From: a virus
Virus record (IMG/VR): IMGVR_UViG_3300042691_046348
Location: 1 to 23,433 of that record
Length of the DNA stretch: 23,433 bases
Strand: one strand, 5' to 3'
The position numbers were made by a program, and so were the translations under genes. A model generated the notes under the pieces. It saw only the letters and a program-made list of their open reading frames with translations, searched no databases and had not been told where the DNA came from. Positions 10,201 to 17,803 of this stretch are shown here, one piece after another (within the stretch, counting starts at the first letter, position 1; every line of letters starts with the position of its first letter).

Positions 10201-13200
10201 TCTGTTCGGGTATTGTCACTGCTGATGCGATTTCCTGCGGCACTATAGTTCCAGGTGAACTCGTTGGAAGCAACATAATCCTGTTGCTGGTAAGCCAGCT
10301 TGTTCCAGCCCACCCAGCTCAAGAAACTGGGTGCCAGGATTTGGTTGATTTCACTGAGGCTGTAGTCTGTTTCGCGGAACTGCCCAGGAGTGACATCTGC
10401 CTGTGTCAGCGGCACAGCAGATTTGATTTTCAAATTGTTGAAAATCCTGGTTTCAAATTCCAGCAACAGGTCATCTCTGAAGTCGCCGAATGCTATGGTT
10501 TTGCTGCCGTCATGCCCTTGTATGACCAAGGTGGGATTAATATAGGTAGTGTCCAGATAGATCCTGGGACGAAAAGCCGGATACAGTCCCAGTTTGGTGG
10601 GAGTGTTGGGCACAAAGGTACCATAGGTGGTGGCATACTCTTGTATGACGATAACGTCACCTACACTGAGTGGCACGGTTATGGTCAAGGTAGGTGCTTC
10701 GTTGCTGACCACATAGTCATAGCCCGACTGCAAGATCACATCGTTGACATAAACCAGCACGCTTTGATAGTTTGAACTTGTAAAGTCATAGGTGGTGTTG
10801 AGATTGAACGTGGACGTGGATATGGGTGTGTAAGTTGTGACTGTTTCAGTATACACCGGATTGGCCGGCAACATGTCTGACCAATAGAATGGATTTAACT
10901 GTGTGCGACCAGCTACCAAGTTGGTGACCACGGCAGTCAGCATGTCAGGTATGGTGAAATTAGTGTAGTCGTTGGTGATCACATTGTTCAGCAACTGTGC
11001 CTTGTATTGCTCGTATTCTCTGCTGTTGTAGGCCAAGGCAGAAAAAATATTGTATTGGGCACTACGCATGAAATAACCAGCCAAGGTCATGGGGCTGCTG
11101 TTTTGTATAATATTGGTGCCGTAGGGTATGATATCGCCTAGGTCTCTGCTATTGTTGTTGCCGTTGATAGGACCTTGTAAGTCCAAGAGATTTTGGCAGA
11201 TTGTTTCGTAGTGCGCCCGGGCTGTGCCCAAGGTAAACGAAGTGCTATTAACGTTTAATGGATTGTTTTCAAGATTGATTGGAACTTGATAGAAAGCCAC
11301 CTTGCTGGTCTGATCACTGAGCACGTTTACTTCAATGACGTCGCCGGGCACATAAGTTTCAGACAGCGTGATCGTGGTGCTGTCTGTGGTGGTAGCCACA
11401 GTGTATTTGTCAGGCTCCAAAAATTGACTGCCCACAAACACCTGCACACTGGGTATCACATCGTCGGGCCGCACAGCCACATCTAACTGCAATGGTCGGC
11501 CGTCATAGGCAAACTGGAATTGTTGTCGGGCACGGCTGGGCACTGCGGCAGTTTGCCAACCCAGTTCACGCATATAAGTGATACGATTGCTGTATTCACG
11601 AACAAATCCTTCGCTGACATTTGTAGTGGTACTGATGCTGTCTCGGGTGTAGATAAACGTATCGGTGTAGAGATTGTTGTCAAATACTATGTCGCCAATG
11701 TTGGCCAGACTCAGATATTTGAGAGGGAATCCCAACACCGGATCATTGGTGCCACCGGCTGTGGCATAGGAAAACAATTTGCTACCAGCAAAATTTGTGC
11801 TGGGGTACTTGATTAAATTGGAAAAACTGATTCCGTCTTTGTCGTAGACATTGAAATAAGGAGCTTGATTGATAGAAGTTTTTTGCTGTGCCGGAATCCA
11901 GTTTACACCATCAAACCAAAAACTAATTCCTTGTTGTGTCACTCCACTGAGACTGACCACTGTGTTATCAAACAATATTGTGCTGTCGGCAGCTGGCACC
12001 AGATTGATAATGGGTTGTGCTATTTCCGGTGGCACTGTGTCGGGCGTGATGAATTCCACTGTATAAATCTTGTTGCGGACCTGTGGATCTGAATCGTTGG
12101 CAAATATGACCCGCGTTCCAGAAATAAACGTATAGCCATCTACCCCATAGCCTGTGCTACCGTTGATGGTGCTGAGAGCGTCGGTGGCAGAAAAATCAAC
12201 AATGTCCACTGGCAGTTTGCCGGCTGTACCAAAGTTGAATAATCTAGTGCCGGCACGGAATTCCAAGATGGGCCTGCGTCCTCGTGAGGCATTGTCTACC
12301 ACCGGCACAGTGTTGTTGTATTCAGCCGACTGTTCAATCACGCTGATATGGAACCAGCGATTGCTTCGTGTCCAGGCATTGAGATCTGGGCTGGCGCGAT
12401 TGATGGTGATGTAATCCTGTTGTATGGGCTGATTCAAACTGGCATCAAAGTTGCCAACATCATAAGGTGTGCTGTCATAAGGAATCGTGGCACTTTCTGT
12501 ATAAGTTTCCGGAGTCACATAATCTGAGACAGCCAGCAGTTTGATGGCAGTACCTACACCTTCCACATAGTAACTATTGCTTTGATAACTGGCCGGAGTC
12601 ACACTGCCTATGAATTCAACCTTGAGTCCGTTGGTAAACACCACGCCATTGGGGCTTGTGTAATTTTTCTTGCCCAGGATATCCGCAATATCCAGGGTAT
12701 CTGCTAGATCCTGATCGATGATTTTGATACGACCAAATATTTCTGGATCAGTGCCATCTTGATAATACAACAAACTTCTAGTGGCAGTCAGCAAAGGTAT
12801 CTGTTGGAATTCGCCACTGGCGTCTTTGTACCACCCAGTGCTGGCCCATTGTGTGCCAAATTGAATATTGAATTTGTAAAGATTTTCTATTTCATACACA
12901 CTGGTCAACTGCATATACTGGCCGCCACCTTCGGTAGTGACATACTGCACTTGCCATACACTGCGTTGAATGTTGACATTGGTTATTGGTGTGGTTTGGT
13001 CAAACACTATACTGTCATAGCTGCCCGGCAGGCCATTGTTGGTTGGTATTTCCACCAATGGATCGTATTGTGAGGTAACTTCCCATCCACCGCCTTCGGG
13101 ATCGGTGTTGATTTCGGTAAACACCAATGTTCGGCCATTGAGATTTGTTATTCCGTCGATGCCCGAAGGAAACTGTGCCAGAAATTGATCTACAAAAACA

Positions 13201-14351
13201 TTGTTCAGCTGATCAAATTGTAAATCGCATATTAAATCTACCTTGCCGCTGGCAAATGTAATAGGTGTGAGATTGTAATAAAAATCCTGTGCTGAACTCA
13301 AGGGCACATTAAATGTGATGGTGCCTAGATCTTCGCCGTTGTTTATCACTCCATTAACAGTGGTCAACCGACTGCTGATATTGGGCGTAGATGGAATACG
13401 ACCGTTGACTCCAGGATCTGTTTGTATCCAAAATCCTGGACCAGTGCCCGGTGTTGCGTCAACGATGGTGAATACACCTTGCATGTTGGGTTGCGTGGAA
13501 TTGTTGTAGTAAAGCACATCAGGTGCATCTTGCGGAACCACAAAAGTTATAGTGCCTGCGATGGCACCATTGTTGGTTACGCCAGCGTTGTAAAGATTGT
13601 TGATGCCCAGGGTCTGTTGTGTTTTGATATAAAACGGCAAGGGAATCGTAGTAGACAGATCAAAAACATAGGTATTTCCACGCACCAGGGTCAAGGTAGG
13701 ATTGTTTACAAAGTCAATGACCCAGGCACTGACTCCTTGATTAGAAACTTGAAAGTTTATGGATTCTTTGGCATTTTGTGCTACCTGGAATGTGTAGTTG
13801 CCACCGCGCAATAGAGTGAGATCAGGATTGGCACCCGACACTCCTGAAAAAGTGTATTCACCGTTGGCACGGGTCACAACAAAATTATCAGTGAGTGGTA
13901 CAGCGCCAGAAAATACATCTACCGCATCTGGACCTGCTGGCAACCAGTAATACTGGCTGTAGTTGATGAATTTATCAAAGTCTACAAAAGGATCCCAGGC
14001 ATAGTATTCACTGGTATAAAGACGATCGGCATTGTTGACCAAGGCACCTTGCAATTCCAGTGCGTCTGTGATGCCAGGGTAAGTTATGGCATCCTGGATC
14101 TTGTTGGTATCGTCGGCGGTTTTGAACACCACCCCGGGTTCAAGTTGATAGTTGACTCGAGTGGCTGTTTGTTCTGTGATGTATTTGTCGTTGGGGTTAA
14201 CTCCTGGACCAACACGGCGCCCTACAAATCCTTGAATTCTTTTAAATTTGGGTTCCTGTACCAGCTGATCCAGAGTGGCTGACAAGACCTGTCGGTTGGT
14301 CGAGGTCTGGAAGATTTCTGGTAAGAAATCTACTGATCTTGTGCGAGCCAT
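1251..14351 (-). CDS. Giant multidomain baseplate/tail structural protein (4366 residues), in the gp7 position
   Basis: One uninterrupted frame encodes 4366 residues. The start ATG shares a base with the gp6 stop (TAATG) and has GGAG seven bases upstream. Modules in order: a conserved N-terminal region opening with MARTRSVDFLPEIFQT; a degenerate cupredoxin-like domain (~213-292); a region with DYITINRASPDLNAWTRSNR (~645-665); beta repeats (~964-1008, ~1196-1245); a Trp/Tyr-rich core (~1310-1750); a binding-like module (~1903-1943); a helical stretch (~1955-2080); seven FG-GAP blades with insertions (~2311-3005); a helical segment (~3540-3625) with ILMFEFILTEQEAPEWL; three more binding-like modules; and a final beta repeat (~4293-4338). 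T4 gp7 is about 1030 residues, so this is over four times longer. Family resemblance is to very large structural proteins of marine myoviruses, recalled from memory. A gp7/gpI-equivalent role is inferred from position after gp6. Confidence 0.85.
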   Translation of the reverse strand: MARTRSVDFLPEIFQTSTNRQVLSATLDQLVQEPKFKRIQGFVGRRVGPGVNPNDKYITEQTATRVNYQLEPGVVFKTADDTNKIQDAITYPGITDALELQGALVNNADRLYTSEYYAWDPFVDFDKFINYSQYYWLPAGPDAVDVFSGAVPLTDNFVVTRANGEYTFSGVSGANPDLTLLRGGNYTFQVAQNAKESINFQVSNQGVSAWVIDFVNNPTLTLVRGNTYVFDLSTTIPLPFYIKTQQTLGINNLYNAGVTNNGAIAGTITFVVPQDAPDVLYYNNSTQPNMQGVFTIVDATPGTGPGFWIQTDPGVNGRIPSTPNISSRLTTVNGVINNGEDLGTITFNVPLSSAQDFYYNLTPITFASGKVDLICDLQFDQLNNVFVDQFLAQFPSGIDGITNLNGRTLVFTEINTDPEGGGWEVTSQYDPLVEIPTNNGLPGSYDSIVFDQTTPITNVNIQRSVWQVQYVTTEGGGQYMQLTSVYEIENLYKFNIQFGTQWASTGWYKDASGEFQQIPLLTATRSLLYYQDGTDPEIFGRIKIIDQDLADTLDIADILGKKNYTSPNGVVFTNGLKVEFIGSVTPASYQSNSYYVEGVGTAIKLLAVSDYVTPETYTESATIPYDSTPYDVGNFDASLNQPIQQDYITINRASPDLNAWTRSNRWFHISVIEQSAEYNNTVPVVDNASRGRRPILEFRAGTRLFNFGTAGKLPVDIVDFSATDALSTINGSTGYGVDGYTFISGTRVIFANDSDPQVRNKIYTVEFITPDTVPPEIAQPIINLVPAADSTILFDNTVVSLSGVTQQGISFWFDGVNWIPAQQKTSINQAPYFNVYDKDGISFSNLIKYPSTNFAGSKLFSYATAGGTNDPVLGFPLKYLSLANIGDIVFDNNLYTDTFIYTRDSISTTTNVSEGFVREYSNRITYMRELGWQTAAVPSRARQQFQFAYDGRPLQLDVAVRPDDVIPSVQVFVGSQFLEPDKYTVATTTDSTTITLSETYVPGDVIEVNVLSDQTSKVAFYQVPINLENNPLNVNSTSFTLGTARAHYETICQNLLDLQGPINGNNNSRDLGDIIPYGTNIIQNSSPMTLAGYFMRSAQYNIFSALAYNSREYEQYKAQLLNNVITNDYTNFTIPDMLTAVVTNLVAGRTQLNPFYWSDMLPANPVYTETVTTYTPISTSTFNLNTTYDFTSSNYQSVLVYVNDVILQSGYDYVVSNEAPTLTITVPLSVGDVIVIQEYATTYGTFVPNTPTKLGLYPAFRPRIYLDTTYINPTLVIQGHDGSKTIAFGDFRDDLLLEFETRIFNNLKIKSAVPLTQADVTPGQFRETDYSLSEINQILAPSFLSWVGWNKLAYQQQDYVASNEFTWNYSAAGNRISSDNTRTETPMPAGAWRGIYQYFYDTPTPQSTPWEMLGFSEKPTWWEDRYGPAPYTSGNLVLWDDLALGLVADPAGEYIKPRYRRTGLQQVIPVDSEGRLLSPFFSVVGLYDSSQFQKSWVFGDEGPVEYSWRSSSAYPFAVMRLLALTRPAEFFSLFADRDLYKYDTNLGQYLYDQRYRLDANGIEIYGNGISKASYIDWIVDYNQQMGRDSTTKLTQDLTLLDVRLCYRLGSFTDKQYLKIFTEKSSPNSQNSSLLLPDESYNLLLYKNQPFDRVLYSSVIIQVVEGGYAVFGYSTTTPYFEILASRTSGLRKVISAGGTTVTVPSTYYQDVVQIPYGYVFTNDTVVADFLLSYGALLQSQGLVFDDRENGYALNWDQMAQEFLYWANQGWATGAVINLNPTATSLTAVKAEAVVDSIIAQTPENLILDQNRTTIPARDLVVDRYENTFRVNSLSSQTISYLDLRYTSYESMVVLDNVSIFADLIYNPATGARQSRINVSATVSAEWNGQLDAQGFILNNDRTVEQWQPFKKYAKGEIVLYKTNYWSAQDIVQPAAEFRYSDWVQSDYTKIQRGLLQNIPNLSDQLANTYAVNQANLELEQDLFAYGLIGFRPRQYMTDLNLNDVSQVNLYQQFLKDKGTIQSVRLLTNADLGKETAQYDVFENWAILRGIYGANANRRFVEMRLNEALLRSDPALVQITAPQQTSVADQAILYSDLWRESYKVTSPEIFPTTTVQVTDTALPSAGYVNLDDVDVTVFSLDGQLGLAPGVLDTIGIGTTIWAAKSNRYDWNIYRSSAVPGYVNSAQSNLNGTTIITFSQAPELVVDDIVVIRFFDPAVDGIYRVLALPDLRSIVIELATGGTITGVGLAYTLDSMRVAQASDVLNLPYAQELVPGARVWVDNNGAGLWEVLEKTDPFTAGLTFTPEIPEANSGYGSAISQGGENIMAMVGAPDYGTTGAIYTYLRGSTGDYIENSFLLLGATDTEGYGNSLEIGNQNWAIAGASISNNNQGYAAVIYRPRASNAFVQQQLLVAPDLDFGTGEFGHGVTMSQDERWMYVSAPGNNKVYAYGRVDVPAQTVQFITTGSYQVYNIENQIEFDNNEQLAVVLNNQLLTLNTDYTVAGTVINLTSIPIAGERLVVTRKVEQDFTGDGIQDEFDLEPYLYTATNIYSFSVYVNDVIQRPELDYDFNSDSAALQFQLVFATPPALDASIKVLAGTYWQYIDTITVDGLSSSARFGSSVTTTTDGRQVMIGAMNDSADLTHPRAGSVYVFDRSVTRYIIDDTDQLTYALPAGFQEPVAVLLNNQYLTNGAQYIDGEFTVSGSDVVLDVTLSVGDVLELESNIFTQVQKITANTPFDEADFGADVDVCPTNCSLYTGAPLDGSVITGGGSVQRNVNQARVYGTITATTVNPGLTAGDTIRINNTPVAVPNSPNNNVAGIASAITAAGIPNVAASVADGLLTISVVNVEAADEFNRLTVLPGTSGTAFTDLGFVAYAYTQTITSPNPSGNANFGAALNIDTTALVLVVGAPGGNVYQAESFDNGETYFDDRSTTFFTPVTQSGVVYTFDYLPSSTDTVTNPGKFVFGQQVYDTAIQPLDQWGLAVNYTSGKLLIGSPGYDLGDSTGNYGRVAEFDNLDRLPAWSVLHIQQPVVDVYLLNSVYMYNKLESTVTNFFDFFDPLQGKILGAARQNIDYIGVIDPAKYNFGPVNNDGNFWGADRVGEIWWNTDAVRFIDPNQDDIVYASRRWGQVFPGSRVEIYQWTASSVPPANYTGPGEPFDTVSYTIKTNLTNVGTFETVYYFWVTGLTTINTGAGKTLSTTGIARYIEDPRSSGIPYIAALDASTVAIYNGLQFLSASDTILHVEFDQVLNDANVHTEYQLIAQNKPESFLAANLYRKLQDSFCGYNTAGAQVPDPFLSPPERYGVQFSPRQSMFVDRFMALQNYLTRANEILRYLPIVELRRFTLLNSSEPVPSPSSDAYNKVVNNIEELGYQDLYAVPLGYRYLVLSDSTNNGAWTIYTVILESALPGAPRTVQLTRVQNYDTRNYWQNIDWYQLGYNSNTVPVAEVPNYASLATLTNINVGSSVKVTANAQNKFEIYIKTNTGWDRVGLEDGTIEFKAELWDYALGRYGFDIEVFDAQYYDQEPITETRRIIQAINEELFIDDLAINRNRLLILMFEFILTEQEAPEWLTKTSLIDVRHEIRALLPFQTYRQDNQDFVLDYIQEVKPYHVQVKQFNLVYNGLDAYPGMVTDFDNPAYYNTNLEIPQYVSPVLLPYTKSTATGTGTASDIADTAADAEIWAETPWNAWFSNYLLSLQSVDMAMVGSGYTTQPTVTVGTPWQSATAYTIGQQIFYGTNLYSVTQAGVSGNVAPEFTTGSQPNGTAILAYAGLAATAVSVINSQRQVVAVTIVEPGSGYTTTPVITLTGGNGSGAVAYAVMGNDLVRSMKTTIKYDRYQYTSDISDWTYLVANYPAGTQVRYLDRVWQATATVTNTAVATTATGTAGSYDIVVASTTGLGTGMLAIGFGIPNATVITAIDLTSNTVTLSQAMTNSITTRSTSFYNPFLFDEWTEIDAGTLTGIDRTQGFYLPTVNQPGRSLPLLIDGLEYPGVQVSALDFNFNTGYDVGNYDINPFDNISYGPDGRPTYDPALLDAIYESEYVDPFLGTRPTDVNVDGGGYIDIFSSYAPEELVPGSEFDTLDFRVYTNDGDSAHTGPDFRIFQDMRGVQAIYRITASTTTTLTQRLDDQDDVIYVADASALGEPNFAADFNPNFIYSAGDVAMYSGLFYRALTTTTGNLPTDTNYWTQTSGAANIWGMLTVNGERIMYRYRDTTANTVSGLLRGTAGTAITNHSENSLVYDIGRGNLMPASCQDYVETNITYPLVPGVNQGDGTTVSFTAADIDVSQEDSTIQDEAVQVFVGGERVQTGYELTNPNPVTVTFDTAPPAGVEVAILVRRGHDWYNPATPDLPLSQTNTPCARFLRGEI
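5340..7421 (-). other. Seven FG-GAP-like blades (putative beta-propeller) inside the giant protein
   Basis: Seven segments share a [FWY]G..[VIL]....(D)....V/I.G/S.AP pattern typical of integrin-alpha FG-GAP repeats. They begin at about residues 2311 (GYGSAISQ), 2364 (GYGNSLEI), 2421 (FGHGVTMS), 2615 (FGSSVTTT), 2740 (FGADVDV), 2891 (FGAALNID) and 2979 (WGLAVNYT). Most end in VGAP, VSAP or IGSP. The first three are 53-57 residues apart, as in a compact propeller. The later spacings (194, 125, 151, 88) indicate inserted domains between blades. Seven is the usual blade count for this fold. Similar propellers bind proteins or glycans at surfaces; their role here is unknown. Confidence 0.65.
13476..13715 (-). 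other. Cupredoxin-like domain without copper ligands, within the giant protein
   Basis: Residues ~213-292 read as NPTLTLVRGNTYVFDLS, then PFYIKTQ, GTITFVVPQDAPDVLYYNN and MQGVFTI. This order matches the plastocyanin-like small domain found in many marine phage structural proteins. There the site usually reads roughly HPF.I.T and lYY.C..H..M, with His, Cys, His and Met binding copper. Here the His before PF is Pro and the Cys-x2-His segment is NNSTQPN, leaving only Met290. The domain therefore probably has only a structural or binding role. A less complete related unit (FWIQTDPG through FNVPLSSAQDFYYN) follows directly. Confidence 0.5.
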
Positions 14352-17300
14352 TAGATAACTCCGCTGCCAGGAGCAGTGCGTATGTTGTTGCTGGTCAGGG
14401 CTTCAATGACTTCGACATTGGCCACTGTGGCTGCATTGACAAATATCTGGTTCGGTGCACAACGGATTTCATAAAGGTCACCAAAACTCTTTTGAGGATT
14501 CAAGGGCACCAATACTACACTGCTGATTATGCCGGCCATTTGATCATGCAAGTAGGCCGATAACTCTGAAAAATAAAATGTGTCACCAAAGTCCCAAACG
14601 TCTATGCTGAAATAGTTGTTGAGGTTCTGCACCACAAGATTTTTGATCTCGCTGGTGCTGGCCACGCTGTTGGCTGCACGGATCACTTTAATCGTGGCGC
14701 GAAGAGGCTCAGGAGCTTTGGCACCAAACAAGGGCTGGAATTCCACACTGTTGAGAATCACAGTGTCAGAAATCATCTTGTAATCTTGAAGACCTCCATA
14801 GGTGGTAGTCAGGTAATCAATGGTAGGAGGTGTTGGTTCGGCCACAGTACCTGTGGTGTCTCGTATGTAGTTTTGATAAGACGTATAGTATTCATTGGTA
14901 ACCACGTAAACGTCAATGATATTGCTGGTGCCTGGATCAATCCTGTTGCTCAATGCACTGTTGTGTCTGTATTGGAAAAACAGATTTTGACGACCATTGC
15001 GTGCTATGTAATCTGTGGTTGATTGTAATGTTCGCACACCTGTGGTAGAATTTATTGCTAAAATATAGAACGTGGCTGACTCGTAGGCATAAAACACCTG
15101 TCCGGCCACGTATTCAGCCTTGACCAGTTCAATGTCATCCAAGGTAGCATATTCGCTGTTGACGATGCCAGAGTCTACCAGCACATACCTTTGGAGATTG
15201 TCAAAATCAACTATGCTTTGCAAGAATACCCAGGGACTGTTGACCGTGGCTGGATTTGGTACTGGACCAACTATGTCCAAGAAAAAATCAGGATTGTCAG
15301 GCACTCCATCATTGTCACGATCCTGGAATGACACCAAGATCTGATAGTCGTCGACCAGGCCATCAGTTTGTATGGGTTGACCCACTATCTTTGTTATGAT
15401 GTCTGATCCCAATGGCAGGGCCGAGTCGGGTCGGCTGTTGGTTTTCAACACATTGATAAAGTCGCTAATGGTAGTTCCAGTGCGGCTGTCATAGATCTGT
15501 TGATCAGACGTGAAGAAAAATCTTGTTTGCACAACGCTGCCAAAATAGTAGTCCAGGGCACGATAACTAACAGTGTAAAAACTGCCGTTGAACACAAATT
15601 CTACCAACCAGGAAGCATCTAGATTGGCACCAGAGGTGTTGCCGGCATAGGTCAGGCTCCAGTCACTGTCTGCAGCCAGGTTGGTGCTGGTAATCAAGTA
15701 CCAGGTTCCGGCTGTTCCTGTGATTGTTCCTAAATTATCATAACCTATGCCAAAGTTCCTGCGCAGTCTGATCTGTTCGGCCATGCTGGTTTCAAAACTC
15801 ACTGGCAAGTCTGTGACAAAAATAGGTATGACCTGTGCGGCTATGGCATCTGTGGGTATGTAGTTGTTGAGCGCCACTGGTCCAACGCCATTGGCAAAAT
15901 TACCCAGGCCCTGATTGGTTCCGTCGATGTAGATTTCCAGGGGGCTGGCCCAGATCACTAATTTTTCGTCGGCACGTGTGGGGGTTCCGGCCTTGAGTCG
16001 GTTGTTGGCATCAAAGTAATAACCGGCTGGCGGCACAAATTTCACCAGACTGCCCACGGTGATATATCTGGTGTTGTTGGAGCTGAAACTGCCAATGCTG
16101 ACTGGATTGCCTAGACTGTTTTTGAAATAGCCAGTGGTGGTATTGGCCTGGCTGGTGCTAAGGTTCCAGCTCACGTTTAGTGATGTTAGACTGGATCTAG
16201 GAAATTCAGCATAATAAAATTGCTGTGCCTGACTAGTACCCAGCAAAGGCTGTATCTGATTCACAATGACTTCGTCAATTTCGTTGTTGGTCTGTGTGGT
16301 AAATTGGAAACTGGGCAGGCTGTAGTTTTCATACAGCGCACCGTCGCTACTGAATGTGTTGGTGCTGGAGTATTTGCCAGTGTTGTCTACCAAATCAAGA
16401 TAGCGACTGGTTCCGATTGAAGCACGATTCAGGGCCTTGCTTTTTAATATGCTGTTGTAGGCAGTGAATGGAAAATTGTTGTAGTCTTCACCATTGACCA
16501 TGCGATCCTGTGTGTAGTACCGGGCCGGAGCACGGGCCTTGATCTCGTTGATGGTTTCTCTGGGTTGTGCGTTGCTGACCGGCGTGGTGATACCACAAGT
16601 GAATGTTATGGTTTCAAGTTGACCAGTACGGCTCACATAGCTGATGGGTATGACCACGCTTTGCATTTCTTCAGGGTTGATGATGTATTGCAAACCATTG
16701 CTGGCTCGCACATAGCAACGGAATTGCCCTACAGGTATGGCCGAGAACACGCCATCACCAAAGTCTAACGTGATCTGATCATTGGTTCGGCTGGTGGTGC
16801 TGAAAAGTTTTCTCAGGCCTGGACCAGTTTGTTCGGCGGCGGCACCATATACACTGGGCACATACTCCCATTCACTGGCAATGCTTCCTACATTGTCCAA
16901 CTGATACAACCAACGGTCTTCGTTGTTGATGCCTTCGATGTTGATGTCCACAACACGATTGCTCACACGATCGGCCAGGTTGAAATCTTGATTTTGCAAC
17001 ACGCCTTGTTTGAACAAGAAAAAATATCCAGTGTTGGCCGAGCTAAAGCCCAATTGATCATTGCGGAACAACACATTGAATATGCCATTGGGTCTGGGGC
17101 TGGGTTCATACACATAGGATTTTCCCACGGTGCTGGCAGTCACAGCTTCAAACGGCATGTTGATGCCATCCACTGTGGCGGTATAAGGAACCACTGGTAG
17201 AAATCCAGGAACTAAATTGATGCTGTATTCGGCAGTGTCTACTCCCAGTATGGTGGTCCTGGCTCCAGGCACACCCACACGCTGGCTGTCAACCAAGGCC

Positions 17301-17785
17301 GCATTGATAATGGCTGTGAACTGTTCTTGCCAGCTAGGGTTAGTAGGGTCGGCCCAGTTTACTGTGACATTGGCCAGATCAATACCGTTGATGTCAGTGA
17401 CGTTTTGTGTGGTTTGCACACTGAAAACTTTGAGGTAACCTTGAGCAGCAATGTTGCGTTTGGGCGTGTAGCTGACCAAGTTGGCCAAGCGCACCACACT
17501 GTCTCTGCGTTCAGCGGAATCTATGTAATTTTCACGTGTGTTAAGGTCGGTGCGGAAGGCCAGGGCCTGTCCCATGAATGCCATGACGTCCAGCAAAGCA
17601 ATAAATTCTGAACTTTCAATGTAGTCATTGAATGTTTCTGGATAGTATAATCGAAGATAATCTACAAAACTCTTGCGCAGAGTTTCAAAATCATAGCTTT
17701 GGAAGTCGGCTTCGCGATAGGTCTGATAGATTCGTTTCCAATCTTCCACACCAAAAATCGCTGTTTGTCTTGTAGTCTTGGCCAT
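14351..17785 (-). CDS. gp6: Baseplate wedge protein gp6 (Baseplate_J family), enlarged
   Basis: This 1144-residue protein is the inner wedge subunit that, in T4, forms a (gp6)2-gp7 unit and the ring that closes around the hub. The N-terminal 120 residues carry the family hallmarks: YDFETLRKSFVDYLRLYYPE (31-50), FIALLDVMAFMGQALAFRTD (61-80), NTRENYIDSAERRDSVVRLA (82-101) and SYTPKRN. The middle (~600-1000) holds extra beta-rich material, including a calcium-loop-like DRDNDGVPDNPD at 822-833. The C-terminal ~150 residues (PEPLRATIKVIRAANSV, YFSELSAYLHDQMAGI) resemble the Baseplate_J core end. T4 gp6 is 660 residues, so this is about 1.7 times longer. The ATG at 17785 has AGGA five bases upstream and a late promoter 18 bases upstream. 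Its stop overlaps the giant gene's start by one base, suggesting coupled synthesis of wedge partners. Confidence 0.9.
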   Translation of the reverse strand: MAKTTRQTAIFGVEDWKRIYQTYREADFQSYDFETLRKSFVDYLRLYYPETFNDYIESSEFIALLDVMAFMGQALAFRTDLNTRENYIDSAERRDSVVRLANLVSYTPKRNIAAQGYLKVFSVQTTQNVTDINGIDLANVTVNWADPTNPSWQEQFTAIINAALVDSQRVGVPGARTTILGVDTAEYSINLVPGFLPVVPYTATVDGINMPFEAVTASTVGKSYVYEPSPRPNGIFNVLFRNDQLGFSSANTGYFFLFKQGVLQNQDFNLADRVSNRVVDINIEGINNEDRWLYQLDNVGSIASEWEYVPSVYGAAAEQTGPGLRKLFSTTSRTNDQITLDFGDGVFSAIPVGQFRCYVRASNGLQYIINPEEMQSVVIPISYVSRTGQLETITFTCGITTPVSNAQPRETINEIKARAPARYYTQDRMVNGEDYNNFPFTAYNSILKSKALNRASIGTSRYLDLVDNTGKYSSTNTFSSDGALYENYSLPSFQFTTQTNNEIDEVIVNQIQPLLGTSQAQQFYYAEFPRSSLTSLNVSWNLSTSQANTTTGYFKNSLGNPVSIGSFSSNNTRYITVGSLVKFVPPAGYYFDANNRLKAGTPTRADEKLVIWASPLEIYIDGTNQGLGNFANGVGPVALNNYIPTDAIAAQVIPIFVTDLPVSFETSMAEQIRLRRNFGIGYDNLGTITGTAGTWYLITSTNLAADSDWSLTYAGNTSGANLDASWLVEFVFNGSFYTVSYRALDYYFGSVVQTRFFFTSDQQIYDSRTGTTISDFINVLKTNSRPDSALPLGSDIITKIVGQPIQTDGLVDDYQILVSFQDRDNDGVPDNPDFFLDIVGPVPNPATVNSPWVFLQSIVDFDNLQRYVLVDSGIVNSEYATLDDIELVKAEYVAGQVFYAYESATFYILAINSTTGVRTLQSTTDYIARNGRQNLFFQYRHNSALSNRIDPGTSNIIDVYVVTNEYYTSYQNYIRDTTGTVAEPTPPTIDYLTTTYGGLQDYKMISDTVILNSVEFQPLFGAKAPEPLRATIKVIRAANSVASTSEIKNLVVQNLNNYFSIDVWDFGDTFYFSELSAYLHDQMAGIISSVVLVPLNPQKSFGDLYEIRCAPNQIFVNAATVANVEVIEALTSNNIRTAPGSGVI

Positions 17786-17803
17786 AATCTTCCTGTAGTC
17801 TTG

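Noticed and set aside
10134-10775. Plus-strand open frame of 213 codons
   Set aside because: It lies wholly antisense to the giant gene; its product is rich in Cys, His and Gly with no recognisable domain, as expected for a shadow frame.
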